Below, piece after piece: positions 15,835 to 23,988 of a stretch of DNA of 34,249 bases. The notes under the pieces were generated by a model. The model was given only the letters and a program-made list of their open reading frames with translations. It was not told the origin of the DNA and did no database searches. The stretch is from positions 1 to 34,249 of the forward strand of contig NZ_BAFV01000109.1 in assembly GCF_000308515.1 (NCBI RefSeq). Direction: 5' to 3'. A program made the translations under genes and the position numbers. The stretch's first letter is position 1. Every line of letters begins with the position of its first letter. The stretch comes from Nocardia carnea NBRC 14403. GTDB taxonomy: Bacteria > Actinomycetota > Actinomycetes > Mycobacteriales > Mycobacteriaceae.

Positions 15835-15870
15835 CGGCGGTGGGTTTGCGCTGCGCGCAACCCACCGCCG
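15835..15870 (+). terminator. strong 12-bp hairpin between fadB-like and hydrolase genes
   Basis: CGGCGGTGGGTT (15835-15846) pairs exactly with AACCCACCGCCG (15859-15870), and the 12-nt interior can add a GCGC/GCGC stem. It lies 24 bp after the FadB-type stop and 20 bp before the hydrolase ATG. With no T-run it may act as a partial terminator or mRNA-stabilising hairpin that lowers hydrolase expression. Confidence 0.6.
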
Positions 15871-15890
15871 AGTCGGAGCCGAGAGGAATC

Positions 15891-16703
15891 ATGTCCGCAC
15901 GTCTGGTCGACACCCGTGACGGTGTCCGTATCAATGTCCGAGTCCTGGGGACGGGACAGCCCGTCCTGCTGATCCATGGCTGGAGCCTCAGCGGTGAGGC
16001 GTGGGATCGTCAGATTCGCGTGCTCGCCGAATCCGGGTATCGGGTGCTCGCCATGGACCTGCGCGGGCACGGCGGGTCCGATGCGCCGCTGGACGGATAC
16101 GAAATCGACTCGCTCGCCCGGGACGCCGCCGACGTACTGGCCGCCCTCGGCACGCCGGCGGCCACGGTGGTCGGCTGGTCGCTCGGTGGGATGGTCGCGC
16201 TGCGCCTCGCGCACGATCACCCGGAGGCGGTCGCCGCCGTGGTTCTGGTGGCATCGAACGGTGTCGCCGCCTCCCGGACCGAATCCTTCCCGTTCGGTGT
16301 GCCGGCTCACGGGCCGCTGACCGCGATCTTGAACGCCGAGCACGACGATCGGATCGCGCTGCGCCGCAGCGCGGTCGGCGATCCTTTCAAGGAGCCGCCG
16401 TCCCCGCATGTGCTCGACTGGCTGCACCGCATCTCGCTGCAGACCCCGAGCTGGGCAGGTCGCGCGGCGATGAGGACACTGCTGGGCACCGATCAAACCC
16501 ATATCCTCGGAGGTGTTCCAGCTCCGGTGACCCAGATCATCGGTACCGCAGACCCCGCGTTGTCGGTGCGCGGCGCGCGCTGGCTGAGCGAGCAGCTCGA
16601 CAGCACACTGGTCGAACTGGACACCGGCCACTATCCCATGCTGGAAAAGGCCGACGAGTTCGACGCCGCCCTGCTCGCGGCCGTCGCGCGCAGGGCGGGC
16701 TGA
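15891..16703 (+). CDS. alpha/beta hydrolase
   Basis: This 270-residue serine hydrolase has the oxyanion-side motif HGWS (29-32), the nucleophile S97 in GWSLGG, the acid D221 in GTADPALS and the catalytic H247 in DTGHYPML. The triad is complete. Likely reactions are ester or lactone hydrolysis; haloperoxidase-like and meta-cleavage hydrolase relatives share this layout. In this cluster a good role is hydrolysis of the ester or lactone made by the Baeyer-Villiger monooxygenase, which is inference. ATG at 15891 (MSARLVD) follows GAGAGGA; an in-frame ATG at 15840 lies inside the hairpin and is rejected. The gene converges on the crotonase gene with a 15-bp gap. Confidence 0.88.
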   Translation: MSARLVDTRDGVRINVRVLGTGQPVLLIHGWSLSGEAWDRQIRVLAESGYRVLAMDLRGHGGSDAPLDGYEIDSLARDAADVLAALGTPAATVVGWSLGGMVALRLAHDHPEAVAAVVLVASNGVAASRTESFPFGVPAHGPLTAILNAEHDDRIALRRSAVGDPFKEPPSPHVLDWLHRISLQTPSWAGRAAMRTLLGTDQTHILGGVPAPVTQIIGTADPALSVRGARWLSEQLDSTLVELDTGHYPMLEKADEFDAALLAAVARRAG

Positions 16704-16718
16704 TCAGCAGGCCGGCTC

Positions 16719-17534
16719 TCAGCGACCTTCGAAGACCGGTGGCCGTCGCTGTGCGAACGCGGCGACGCCCTCACGGAAATCAGGCGAATCGACCAATCGA
16801 GTCTGCTCCTGGACCTCGCCCTCGAAGGCGGCCTCCAGTTGGGGAAGCAGCGCGATGTTCAGATTGCGTTTGGTCGCGGCGAATGCGGCGGTGGGGCCGC
16901 CGGCCAGTCGCAGGGCGAGTTCAGCGGCGTGGGGGGCCAGTACATCGTCGTCGGTGACTTCGTCCACCATGCCCCACTGCAGTGCGGTCTCGGCGTCGAT
17001 TCGCTCGGCCAGCAATGCCATCCGGGTGGCCCGGCCCAGCCCTACTCGGGCGCCCAGGAGCGCAGACGCACCGGCATCGAGGGTCAGTCCGACACGAGCG
17101 AACGCCAGCGTAAACGACGCCGACCGGGCCGCCACGATCTGATCGCAGGCCAGTGCCAGAGCACAGCCCGCGCCGGCAGCGGGGCCGTTGACCGCGGCGA
17201 CCACCGGCTTGGGCATGGTTCGTAGTGCGCGCACTGTCGGGTTGTAGCGCATTCGCAGTTCTTCCTCCGTACGCGGCGACAGACGGGTGGTCCCGGTCGT
17301 ATCGTCGAGTGACAGGTCGGCGCCGGCCGAGAAAGCACGTCCGGCGCCGGTGAGCAGGACGCTGCGCACCGATTCCTCCGCGGCCGCCCATTCGACAGCT
17401 TTTCGCAATTCATGCTGCAGCGCGAGGTCGAATGCATTCAGTGCGTGCGGCCTCGACAAGACCAATGACGCCGCCGCGCCGGATCTCCGAATTTCGAGGA
17501 CTTCGGTTCGAGAAATTGTTTCCCAATCGGACAT
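16719..17534 (-). CDS. crotonase-family enoyl-CoA hydratase/isomerase (PaaG-like)
   Basis: The protein has 271 residues. The oxyanion-hole segments GRAFSAGADL (65-74) and NGPAAGAGCALALACD (116-131) are present. The first hydratase glutamate (GGGxE) is replaced by Ala here. The second position reads GLTLDAGAS with D153, as in PaaG and related enoyl-CoA isomerases where a single Asp acts. A double-bond shift or ring-type isomerisation is therefore more likely than simple hydration. I chose ATG at 17534 (MSDWET), 8 nt after the -10 TAGCAT, over an in-frame codon at 17558 that lies inside the promoter. It is transcribed alone, divergent from the aldehyde dehydrogenase-mce unit. Confidence 0.88.
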   Translation of the reverse strand: MSDWETISRTEVLEIRRSGAAASLVLSRPHALNAFDLALQHELRKAVEWAAAEESVRSVLLTGAGRAFSAGADLSLDDTTGTTRLSPRTEEELRMRYNPTVRALRTMPKPVVAAVNGPAAGAGCALALACDQIVAARSASFTLAFARVGLTLDAGASALLGARVGLGRATRMALLAERIDAETALQWGMVDEVTDDDVLAPHAAELALRLAGGPTAAFAATKRNLNIALLPQLEAAFEGEVQEQTRLVDSPDFREGVAAFAQRRPPVFEGR

Positions 17535-17542
17535 GCTCCGGC

Positions 17543-17571
17543 ATGCTAGTTTAAACACGATGTATAGACAA
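17543..17571 (-). promoter_or_regulatory. promoter and operator-like site of the crotonase gene
   Basis: On the minus strand, TTGTCT (17566-17571) and TAGCAT (17543-17548) are 17 bp apart, with the ATG 8 nt beyond. The plus-strand 17-mer TTAAACACGATGTATAG (17551-17567) fills the spacer and enters the -35. Confidence 0.65.
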
Positions 17572-17620
17572 GGCGTCTTCTGGCGCGCCGATCGGATCGG
17601 TCGCTGAGCTCAGAACGTGA

Positions 17621-17650
17621 TTGACATTACATCTGAACACTATGTATGGT
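17621..17650 (+). promoter_or_regulatory. promoter and operator-like site for the aldehyde dehydrogenase-mce unit
   Basis: TTGACA (17621-17626) and TATGGT (17645-17650) are 18 bp apart. The 17-mer CTGAACACTATGTATGG (17633-17649) overlaps the spacer and -10 exactly as in the monooxygenase promoter. An ATG occurs 7 nt after the -10. No comparable promoter is visible before yrbEA, so this one likely drives the mce operon too. Confidence 0.75.
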
Positions 17651-17657
17651 TCACGGC

Positions 17658-17747
17658 ATGTTCGACGTTCTTCCTGCTCCCGTTGCCTTTATCGGCAAGA
17701 CTGGGATCGGTTCCGTGGTCCAGCACTGCACCGGAGCCGACGAATGA
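17658..17747 (+). CDS. candidate leaderless 29-aa upstream ORF coupled to aldehyde dehydrogenase
   Basis: ATG at 17658 lies 7 nt after a strong -10. The frame encodes 29 residues (MFDVLPAPVAFIGKTGIG...) and its TGA overlaps the aldehyde dehydrogenase start as ATGA. That geometry is typical of translational coupling in leaderless actinobacterial transcripts. The dehydrogenase start has only a modest ribosome binding site (GGAG, 8 nt away), so coupling would matter. The peptide shows no motif I recognise. Confidence 0.45.
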   Translation: MFDVLPAPVAFIGKTGIGSVVQHCTGADE

Positions 17748-19141
17748 CCACCACCGCCGCCGCATCGAAGGCGGCCCCGCGTACCCCTGAATTCACCGCG
17801 GATCTGAAGCGTGTTCGAACGGCTTTCGACAGTGGGCGCACCCGCCCGTTATCGTGGCGAACCGCGCAATTGGAGGGCCTGCTCCGATTCATCGATGAAT
17901 GCGAATCCGAAATTGCCGCGGCCATTGCTGATGATCTCGGGCGGAGTCCGATGGCGACATTCATGGCCGATATCGGGCCGGTGCGGCACGAAATCCGATA
18001 CACCCTGTCACACCTGGCGAAGTGGATGGCCCCGACCCCGGTGCTGGTCAGTGCGGCGACCGCCCCGGGAAAGGCGTGGTCGCTGCCCGAGCCCAAAGGT
18101 GTCGTACTCGTCCTCGGCACGTGGAACTTCCCGCTGTTGCTGACCGTGCAGCCCTTGGTCAGCGCGCTCGCGGCGGGAAACGCCGTGGTTGTCAAACCTT
18201 CCGACCTCGCCGACAAGACCGGCGCCCTACTCGCCAGGCTGTTGCCACGGTATGTGGATCCCGAGGCGGTACGGGTAGTGCTCGGCGACGGCAAAGTCAA
18301 TCGCCGGCTGCTCGAACAACGTTTCGACCATATCTTCTTCACCGGGTCGACTGCGGTCGGAAAGGCCGTGATGACGGCCGCCGCCCAGCATCTCACCCCG
18401 GTGACGCTGGAGCTGGGCGGCAAGAGCCCGGTCATCGTCACCGCCGACGCCGATATCGAGGTCGCAGCCCGTCGCATCGCCTGGGCCAAGTCCATCAACG
18501 CGGGCCAGACCTGCATAGCGCCGGACTATGTGCTCGTGGAGGATTCGGTACGCCCGAAACTCGTGGAGCGGCTGCTCGTCGAATTGCCCGCCCACGGCGC
18601 GAACGACACCACCCACATCGTCAACGAACGTCACCTGGACCGGCTCGCCGAAGCACTGACGAGCCACGGGGGTGAACAGTTCGGTGGGACGATCGACCGT
18701 GCCGGCCTCACCATCGCGCCCGCCCTGGTGACCGACCCGGATCCGGATTCCGAGCTCATGCGCGAGGAGATCTTCGGCCCCATTCTGCCGGTGCTGTCGG
18801 TGGGCAGTGCCGGGCATGCCGTCGAATTCGTGAACCGGCGCCCGAAACCGCTCGCGCTCTACCTTTTCACCTCCTCCCGGAAAACAGAGCGCACCGTGCT
18901 GGAACAGACGTCCTCCGGTGCGGTGGTGATCAACCACCTGCTCTATCACCTGCTGGTACCGGAACTGCCCTTCGGTGGTGTCGGCGACTCCGGGCTCGGC
19001 AGCTACCACGGCAAGCACGGATTCGACACGTTCAGCCACTACAAGGCTGTCCTGCGCAAGCCGGGCCGGCCCGACCCGTCGGTGGCCTACCCGCCCTACA
19101 GTCCCGCGATGCAGAAGGTGCTGCGGCGAATCATGGGCTGA
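17744..19141 (+). CDS. aldehyde dehydrogenase (class 3 / fatty aldehyde type)
   Basis: This 465-residue NAD(P)-dependent enzyme oxidises an aldehyde to a carboxylic acid. Visible are N128 in GTWNFP, the nucleotide-binding FTGSTAVGK (199-207), the general base E223 in LELGGKSP, the nucleophile C257 in GQTCIAP and the ending PFGGVGDSGLGSYHGKHGFDTFSH. The short length and C-terminal YPPY stretch fit the class 3 fatty-aldehyde and coniferyl-aldehyde branch. ATG at 17744 is the overlap start with the small upstream ORF; the frame extends upstream through the promoter, which I reject. The yrbEA gene starts 48 bp after its stop with no terminator between, linking it to transport. It probably makes the acid that the FadD ligase activates. 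Confidence 0.93.
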   Translation: MTTTAAASKAAPRTPEFTADLKRVRTAFDSGRTRPLSWRTAQLEGLLRFIDECESEIAAAIADDLGRSPMATFMADIGPVRHEIRYTLSHLAKWMAPTPVLVSAATAPGKAWSLPEPKGVVLVLGTWNFPLLLTVQPLVSALAAGNAVVVKPSDLADKTGALLARLLPRYVDPEAVRVVLGDGKVNRRLLEQRFDHIFFTGSTAVGKAVMTAAAQHLTPVTLELGGKSPVIVTADADIEVAARRIAWAKSINAGQTCIAPDYVLVEDSVRPKLVERLLVELPAHGANDTTHIVNERHLDRLAEALTSHGGEQFGGTIDRAGLTIAPALVTDPDPDSELMREEIFGPILPVLSVGSAGHAVEFVNRRPKPLALYLFTSSRKTERTVLEQTSSGAVVINHLLYHLLVPELPFGGVGDSGLGSYHGKHGFDTFSHYKAVLRKPGRPDPSVAYPPYSPAMQKVLRRIMG

Positions 19142-19189
19142 CGGTCCCCAGTCGAAGCCGATAGCTCCGTTGCCGACAGAAGGTGTGCA

Positions 19190-20023
19190 GTGAGTATTTC
19201 AGTATCCGGGGGGATAGCGCAGCGCATCCGCGGCTCATTCGCGGACCGGGTGCTGCGCAGCCTCGGCACGCTGGGCCGGTCGGCGCGCCTGAGTGCCGAG
19301 GTGGTCCAATTCTCGATCACCGATACGGTCGCCCGGCGGTTGCCGGTGGGAGAAGTGATCGAGCAGATGTGGAAGCTGTTCAAGGTCACCGCCTTACCCG
19401 CGTTGTTGATGGCAGTGCCGATCGGCGCCGAGGTATCGGTGCAGGTGGGTGGAGTCATGGACCAGGTCGGCGCCAACTCGCTGGCGGGCGCCGCCAGCGG
19501 GCTCGGTGTCGTGAGCCAGGGTGCGCCGATGGCGGCCGGTCTGCTGATGAGCGGAGCGGCGGCGTCCACCATTGCCTCCGACCTGAGTGCCCGCTCCATC
19601 CGCGAGGAGATCGATGCCATGCGGGTGATGGGGGTGAATCCGGTGCAGCGATTGGTTGTTCCGCGTTTCGTGGCGATGGTGGCGATTGCGCCTGCTCTGT
19701 GCATCCTGATCATTGCCGCCGGTGTGGCGGCGGGACTGATCATCTCGACGAATGTCAACGGTGTGGTGGCGGACAGCTTCTGGCAGTCGTTCGGCGCCTT
19801 CGCCACCCCGGTGGACCTGATCTTCTCCGTACTGAAGGCGTTGATCTTCGCCGTTATCGTGGTGACCATCGCCAGCCTGCGCGGTCTGGAGGCGACCGGC
19901 GGCCCGAAGGGTGTGGCCAACGCGGTCAACGCCTCGGTTGTGCTCAGCGTTTTCTGCATCTTCATGACGAACCTGGCCGTGAGTCAGCTCCAGAACATGT
20001 TCTTCCCGGCGAGGCTGGCATGA
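19190..20023 (+). CDS. yrbEA: YrbE/MlaE-family permease, first Mce permease subunit
   Basis: This 277-residue integral membrane protein has several hydrophobic segments, including about 66-90, 150-180 and 210-235, plus the conserved cytoplasmic loop REEIDAMRVMGVNPVQRLVVPR that contacts the ATPase. With YrbEB it forms the inner-membrane channel of an Mce lipid transporter energised by the Mkl/MceG ATPase. GTG at 19190 is the start, with AGAAGG about 8 nt upstream. Its TGA overlaps the next ATG (ATGA at 20020-20023). The 48-bp gap after the aldehyde dehydrogenase has no terminator, so it probably shares that promoter. Confidence 0.95.
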   Translation: MSISVSGGIAQRIRGSFADRVLRSLGTLGRSARLSAEVVQFSITDTVARRLPVGEVIEQMWKLFKVTALPALLMAVPIGAEVSVQVGGVMDQVGANSLAGAASGLGVVSQGAPMAAGLLMSGAAASTIASDLSARSIREEIDAMRVMGVNPVQRLVVPRFVAMVAIAPALCILIIAAGVAAGLIISTNVNGVVADSFWQSFGAFATPVDLIFSVLKALIFAVIVVTIASLRGLEATGGPKGVANAVNASVVLSVFCIFMTNLAVSQLQNMFFPARLA

Positions 20024-20895
20024 GTATCGACATGACCGAGTATCCGGTGGTCCACTCCGGACCGATGGCACGGACGGTGCGGTACGGGAAACGCGTACTG
20101 GCCGATATGCTGGCCGAGTTCGGCCAGATCGTGGCCTTCACCTGGAAAACCCTGGTGTACCTGCCGAAGACGGTGCGTCACTACTCCAAACAGACGCTCA
20201 AGACCATGAACGATATGGCCTGGGGGAGTGGCTCGCTGATCGTCGACGGCGGGGTGCTGAGTTTGATGTTCTTCCTCGGCGTCGCGGTCGGCGCGGTGGT
20301 GGCGATCCAGGCGTTCATGGCCTTCGACCTCCTCGGATTCGGCGCGCTGACCGGAATTATCGGATCGTTCGGCAATATCAGGGTGATCGCTCCGATCATT
20401 ACCGGCATCGGCTTCGCCGCCCAGGCCGGCTGCCGGATGACCGCCGAGATCGGTGCGATGCGCATCTCCGAGGAGATCGACGCCACCGAATCCATGGGCC
20501 TGCAGGCCATCCCGTTCGTGGTGGGCACCCGCCTGGTGGGCGGCATGCTGGTCGTGCTGCCCGGATACCTGATGGCCATCGTGGTCAGTTTCTTCACCGG
20601 CGGGCTGATCATCAAGATCGGCTACGGCCAGCCTCCCGGCACCTACGACCACTACTTCGCTCAGTTCGTCGATATCGGCGATCTGGCAGCGTCGGTGGGT
20701 AAGGCACTGATCTTCTGCGCCGTGGTCACCATGATCCACTGTTACTACGGCTATTTCGCCTCCGGTGGCCCCGCGGGCGTCGGTATCGCGTCGGGCCGCG
20801 CCATCCGCGCCAGCCTGGTCGCGATCGTCGTCCTCAATTTTCTGATGACCGTAGCCATCTGGGGTTTGAACCCGGAACTTCCTTTCAGGGGTTGA
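20020..20895 (+). CDS. yrbEB: YrbE/MlaE-family permease, second Mce permease subunit
   Basis: This 291-residue partner of YrbEA has an amphipathic N-terminal region of about 70 residues, then hydrophobic segments from SLMFFLGVAVGAVVAI onward. It also carries the MlaE signature SEEIDATESMGLQAIPFVVGTR. The ATG at 20020 overlaps the YrbEA stop by 4 nt. The stop at 20895 is 4 bp before the mceA start. In Mce systems the two YrbE proteins form a heterodimer beneath the MceA-F tube. Confidence 0.95.
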   Translation: MSIDMTEYPVVHSGPMARTVRYGKRVLADMLAEFGQIVAFTWKTLVYLPKTVRHYSKQTLKTMNDMAWGSGSLIVDGGVLSLMFFLGVAVGAVVAIQAFMAFDLLGFGALTGIIGSFGNIRVIAPIITGIGFAAQAGCRMTAEIGAMRISEEIDATESMGLQAIPFVVGTRLVGGMLVVLPGYLMAIVVSFFTGGLIIKIGYGQPPGTYDHYFAQFVDIGDLAASVGKALIFCAVVTMIHCYYGYFASGGPAGVGIASGRAIRASLVAIVVLNFLMTVAIWGLNPELPFRG

Positions 20896-20899
20896 AACA

Positions 20900-21982
20900 T
20901 TGGCCAGACATATTCATCAAGACTTCGTCCGTGGTGACGGGGCTCGTCAGCAGCGCGTCCTGCTCCTCTGTGGCGGCGCCGCGGCGCTCGTCGTGCTGAT
21001 CACGGTGGTCGCATGTTCCTGGGCCTACCCGAGAGCCACGGCACCATCCGGCATCCGATTGCAACTCATGGTCCCGGCACTGGGTCCCGGCGTCGAGTCC
21101 GGCTCCAAGGTCCTGGTTCGGGGGGCGGCGGTCGGCGAGGTGACTCGGGTCAGCACACTCGATTCCGGCACCGTGACCGTCGCGCTGGTGCTCGACGAGG
21201 GGATGGGTTCGATTCTCACCGATACCCTCGACGTCGATTTCCGGCCGGAGAACTACTTCGGTGTAACAGCGGTGAACCTGCTCGAACGACCGGGCGGCGC
21301 AGCGCTGACCGACGGCCTGGTTCTGCATCGCACCCAGGCGCCGGATTTCACCATGTCGACCATGCTGGAGCAGGTATCGCTGGTGGTCGACGGCACGCTG
21401 ACCGCCGATATGATCGCCACATTGGACGAGGTCATGCGCTACGCCAACGGTCTCGCGCCGCTGATCCGGACCGGGATCATCCTCGCCGACCAGGTAGCCA
21501 AGACCCAGCAGCACCTGCCCACCGAACTGTTGCTCCGCACCAACGATGTGCTGGCCCAGTTGCCGGCCTTCAGCCGGGGCGCGGCGGATGCGCTGTACGC
21601 GATCTACAACAGCGCCTACAACAAGCGCCCGGACGGCAGTACTGGCGTGGACGACGCCTTCATGGACGAAACCGACCAGGCGCTCGCCCTGGCCGCATCG
21701 GATCTGTTCGGCCTGGCCGGTTCGTTGCTGGCCTCGCACGACGCCGAGCTGACCCCGGTGACCGGCGCCGTCGACGCGGTGGTTGCCCCGCTACCCGGCC
21801 TGCTCGGGAACGGCAACATGGACACCCTGAACACGGTGCTGGAGCGGCTGGAGTCCGCGTTCACCGGCCCCCCGGAGCAGAAGACCCTGCAACTGCGAGT
21901 GGTGCTCGACGATATACCCGCGATCTCCGGGCCGTTGGCGCAACTCGGTGCGCTCCCCGCCGCGGCGCCGGGAGGACGCTGA
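20900..21982 (+). CDS. mceA: Mce family protein A
   Basis: The protein has 360 residues. One N-terminal transmembrane segment (about 20-42) anchors it, followed by the MCE domain (about 50-130: GIRLQLMVPALGPGVESGSKVLVRG, VGEV, FRPENYFGVTAVNLL) and a long helical region. MceA-F are thought to assemble as a heterohexameric periplasmic tube carrying lipid to the YrbE permease. The start is TTG at 20900, 4 bp after the yrbEB stop, with AGGGG about 8 nt upstream. The stop overlaps the mceB start (TGATG). It is somewhat shorter than many mycobacterial MceA proteins and lacks a long low-complexity tail. Confidence 0.93.
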   Translation: MARHIHQDFVRGDGARQQRVLLLCGGAAALVVLITVVACSWAYPRATAPSGIRLQLMVPALGPGVESGSKVLVRGAAVGEVTRVSTLDSGTVTVALVLDEGMGSILTDTLDVDFRPENYFGVTAVNLLERPGGAALTDGLVLHRTQAPDFTMSTMLEQVSLVVDGTLTADMIATLDEVMRYANGLAPLIRTGIILADQVAKTQQHLPTELLLRTNDVLAQLPAFSRGAADALYAIYNSAYNKRPDGSTGVDDAFMDETDQALALAASDLFGLAGSLLASHDAELTPVTGAVDAVVAPLPGLLGNGNMDTLNTVLERLESAFTGPPEQKTLQLRVVLDDIPAISGPLAQLGALPAAAPGGR

Positions 21983-22989
21983 TGGCAACGGGACGTGGAT
22001 TGATCTGGGCCTGCCTCAAACTCGTTGCCGTGGCGGCCGTGACAGTAGTGCTCTTCGTGATCGTGCTCAACGCCATGCGAAATCCGGTGGAGCAGAGCAC
22101 CCGTAGCTACACAGCCGATTTCTCCGATGCGTCCGGTCTCCGGGTCAACGGAGACGTGCGCCTGAAGGGTTTGCGTATCGGCAAGGTGACCGGCGTGGAG
22201 TTGATCCGCGACGGCGACGGTATGGCCGCACGGGTGAGCTTCTCCATGGACCGCGAACACGAACTCACCGACACCACCACGCTGGCGATCAAATACCAGA
22301 ACCTGACCGGCGTCCGGTTCATCGACGTGGGTTTCGGTGCGCAGCCCGGAAACCGGGTGGACCATCTGCCCGTGAGCGCAACACGTCCGTCGTTCGATAT
22401 CACCGCCCTGTTCAACGGTTTGCAGCCGGTGTTGTCGACCATGAATACCCAGCAGATCAACGCTTTCGCGGAGAACGCGATCGCGGTGCTCGAGGGCGAC
22501 GGCGGCGGGTTGGGCCCGATGCTGGAAAGTGCGCAACAGCTGGCGGCATATGCTCAGGACCGTCAGCAGCTCATCGCCACACTGACCGGCAATATGGCCC
22601 GGATCGCGGACACGATGGGCGGGCGCTCTCCGTACGTGATCGAGTTCCTCCGGGCCATGAGTCTGCCCATCAGCAACGCGATGACGGTGCTGGACGAGTT
22701 CCCCAAGACCGCCTCGGCCGGCCCGGCGCTCGTCGAACCGATCGAGCGGCTGCTCGCGGCACTGGGTTTCCGGGACGACCTGGATATCGAAGCACTGCTG
22801 AATCAAGCCTTCGCGAACCTTACCGAGGCGGTGGATTCGCTGCGGCTGATGCCGGGCACCCTGGCCGGGCTGCAGACCGCCCAGCAGCGGCCGGCAGCCG
22901 GGGGTTGCAGTAACGGGCACGCGAGCTTGCCCCCCGATGTCCAGATCCTGCTCAACGGTAGCGAGGTTGTACTGTGCAACGCGAAATAA
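21982..22989 (+). CDS. mceB: Mce family protein B
   Basis: The protein has 335 residues. A membrane anchor (about 8-30) is followed by an MCE domain with the typical DASGLRVNGDVRLKGLRIGKV (about 48-68) and YQNLTGVRFIDV stretches, then a long helical segment. Two cysteines lie near the end (GGCSNG and VLCNAK). ATG at 21982 shares a base with the mceA stop. Its last 16 nt overlap the mceC start. It forms one position of the MceA-F tube. Confidence 0.93.
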   Translation: MATGRGLIWACLKLVAVAAVTVVLFVIVLNAMRNPVEQSTRSYTADFSDASGLRVNGDVRLKGLRIGKVTGVELIRDGDGMAARVSFSMDREHELTDTTTLAIKYQNLTGVRFIDVGFGAQPGNRVDHLPVSATRPSFDITALFNGLQPVLSTMNTQQINAFAENAIAVLEGDGGGLGPMLESAQQLAAYAQDRQQLIATLTGNMARIADTMGGRSPYVIEFLRAMSLPISNAMTVLDEFPKTASAGPALVEPIERLLAALGFRDDLDIEALLNQAFANLTEAVDSLRLMPGTLAGLQTAQQRPAAGGCSNGHASLPPDVQILLNGSEVVLCNAK

Positions 22990-23987
22990 AGGAGCGGCGA
23001 CTACGGTTGCGGGAGCGCGCGCTCGCGGTCTGGCACAACGATGTGCTGCTCGGCACCGCCGTAGTCGGCACAACAATGCTGGTCGTGGTCGCGTTCACCG
23101 GCTTGTACCTGCGCCCGCCCGGTCAGCAGACGATCGCCTTCGAGACCACCGACGCATCCGCCATCGAAACCGGCCAGGACGTCCGGGTCGCGGGGATCAG
23201 TGTCGGCAAGGTCTCCGATATCGCCATCGGCGATACGACCGTGACAGTGCGCGCTCGCATCGACGATTCGATCCACGTCGGCGACCGGTCCCGGATCGAG
23301 GTCCGAATGCTGACTCCGGTCGGCGGCTACGCGGTGACGCTCGTTCCGCTCGGCGGCGGCACCGAACGTGGCGGCGCGATCCCGGTGGAACGGGTCGCGG
23401 TGCCGTACTCGATCGGTGACGTTCTGCAGAGCTCACCCACGGTGACCGACCACGTCGACGCCTCGACCATGAACGCGAACTTGCGCCAGGTAGCAGTTGC
23501 GCTGCAGGGCAATTCGACCTCGGTCGGCACCATCGTGGACGGTATGAACGCGGTCACCCAGGTGCTCGATCAGCAGCGGCTACAGATCCATCAGGTCGCC
23601 GCGATGGCCGCCGAATACCTGCAGACCTTCAATGTCAACCGTGGCTTCGTGTTCGAGCTGATCGGCAAGATCGACACGGTGCTCCTGACCTACCACAACA
23701 ATGCGGCGGGCTTCAACTACGCCTACGAATTGCTCGGCAGTGCCCTCTCCAGACTGCGGCCGCTGGAGAAGTTCTACCTCGACCATTCCGATGAGGTGTC
23801 TGCCCACATCCAGAACCTGCAGGGCATGGTCACCGAACTCCAGCAACACCTCGGGCCTGCCATCGACAACCTCACCGCGTTGCGGGCGCAGCTCGAGCAG
23901 TGGCTGACCCCCACCGGTATGGCCGAATTCGGTGGCGGAGTCCTGACCAATTCCCTGTGTATTCCGATTCCGGGCCGGGAGTGCTGA
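22974..23987 (+). CDS. mceC: Mce family protein C
   Basis: The protein has 337 residues. It has an unusually basic cytosolic start (KERRLRLRERA), a transmembrane helix at about 26-46, and an MCE domain with GQDVRVAGISVGKVSDI and RIEVRMLTPVGGYAVTLVPLG. A helical C-terminal region follows. GTG at 22974 overlaps mceB by 16 nt. It lacks the long proline-rich C-terminal extension found in many mycobacterial MceC proteins. It ends with a Cys pair (LCIPIPGREC). Confidence 0.92.
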   Translation: MQREIKERRLRLRERALAVWHNDVLLGTAVVGTTMLVVVAFTGLYLRPPGQQTIAFETTDASAIETGQDVRVAGISVGKVSDIAIGDTTVTVRARIDDSIHVGDRSRIEVRMLTPVGGYAVTLVPLGGGTERGGAIPVERVAVPYSIGDVLQSSPTVTDHVDASTMNANLRQVAVALQGNSTSVGTIVDGMNAVTQVLDQQRLQIHQVAAMAAEYLQTFNVNRGFVFELIGKIDTVLLTYHNNAAGFNYAYELLGSALSRLRPLEKFYLDHSDEVSAHIQNLQGMVTELQQHLGPAIDNLTALRAQLEQWLTPTGMAEFGGGVLTNSLCIPIPGREC

Positions 23988-23988
23988 T

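Noticed and set aside
19183..20895. Single 570-codon frame spanning both permease genes
   Set aside because: Only its last 291 codons are YrbEB; the first part is a shadow of YrbEA, which is read in another frame.
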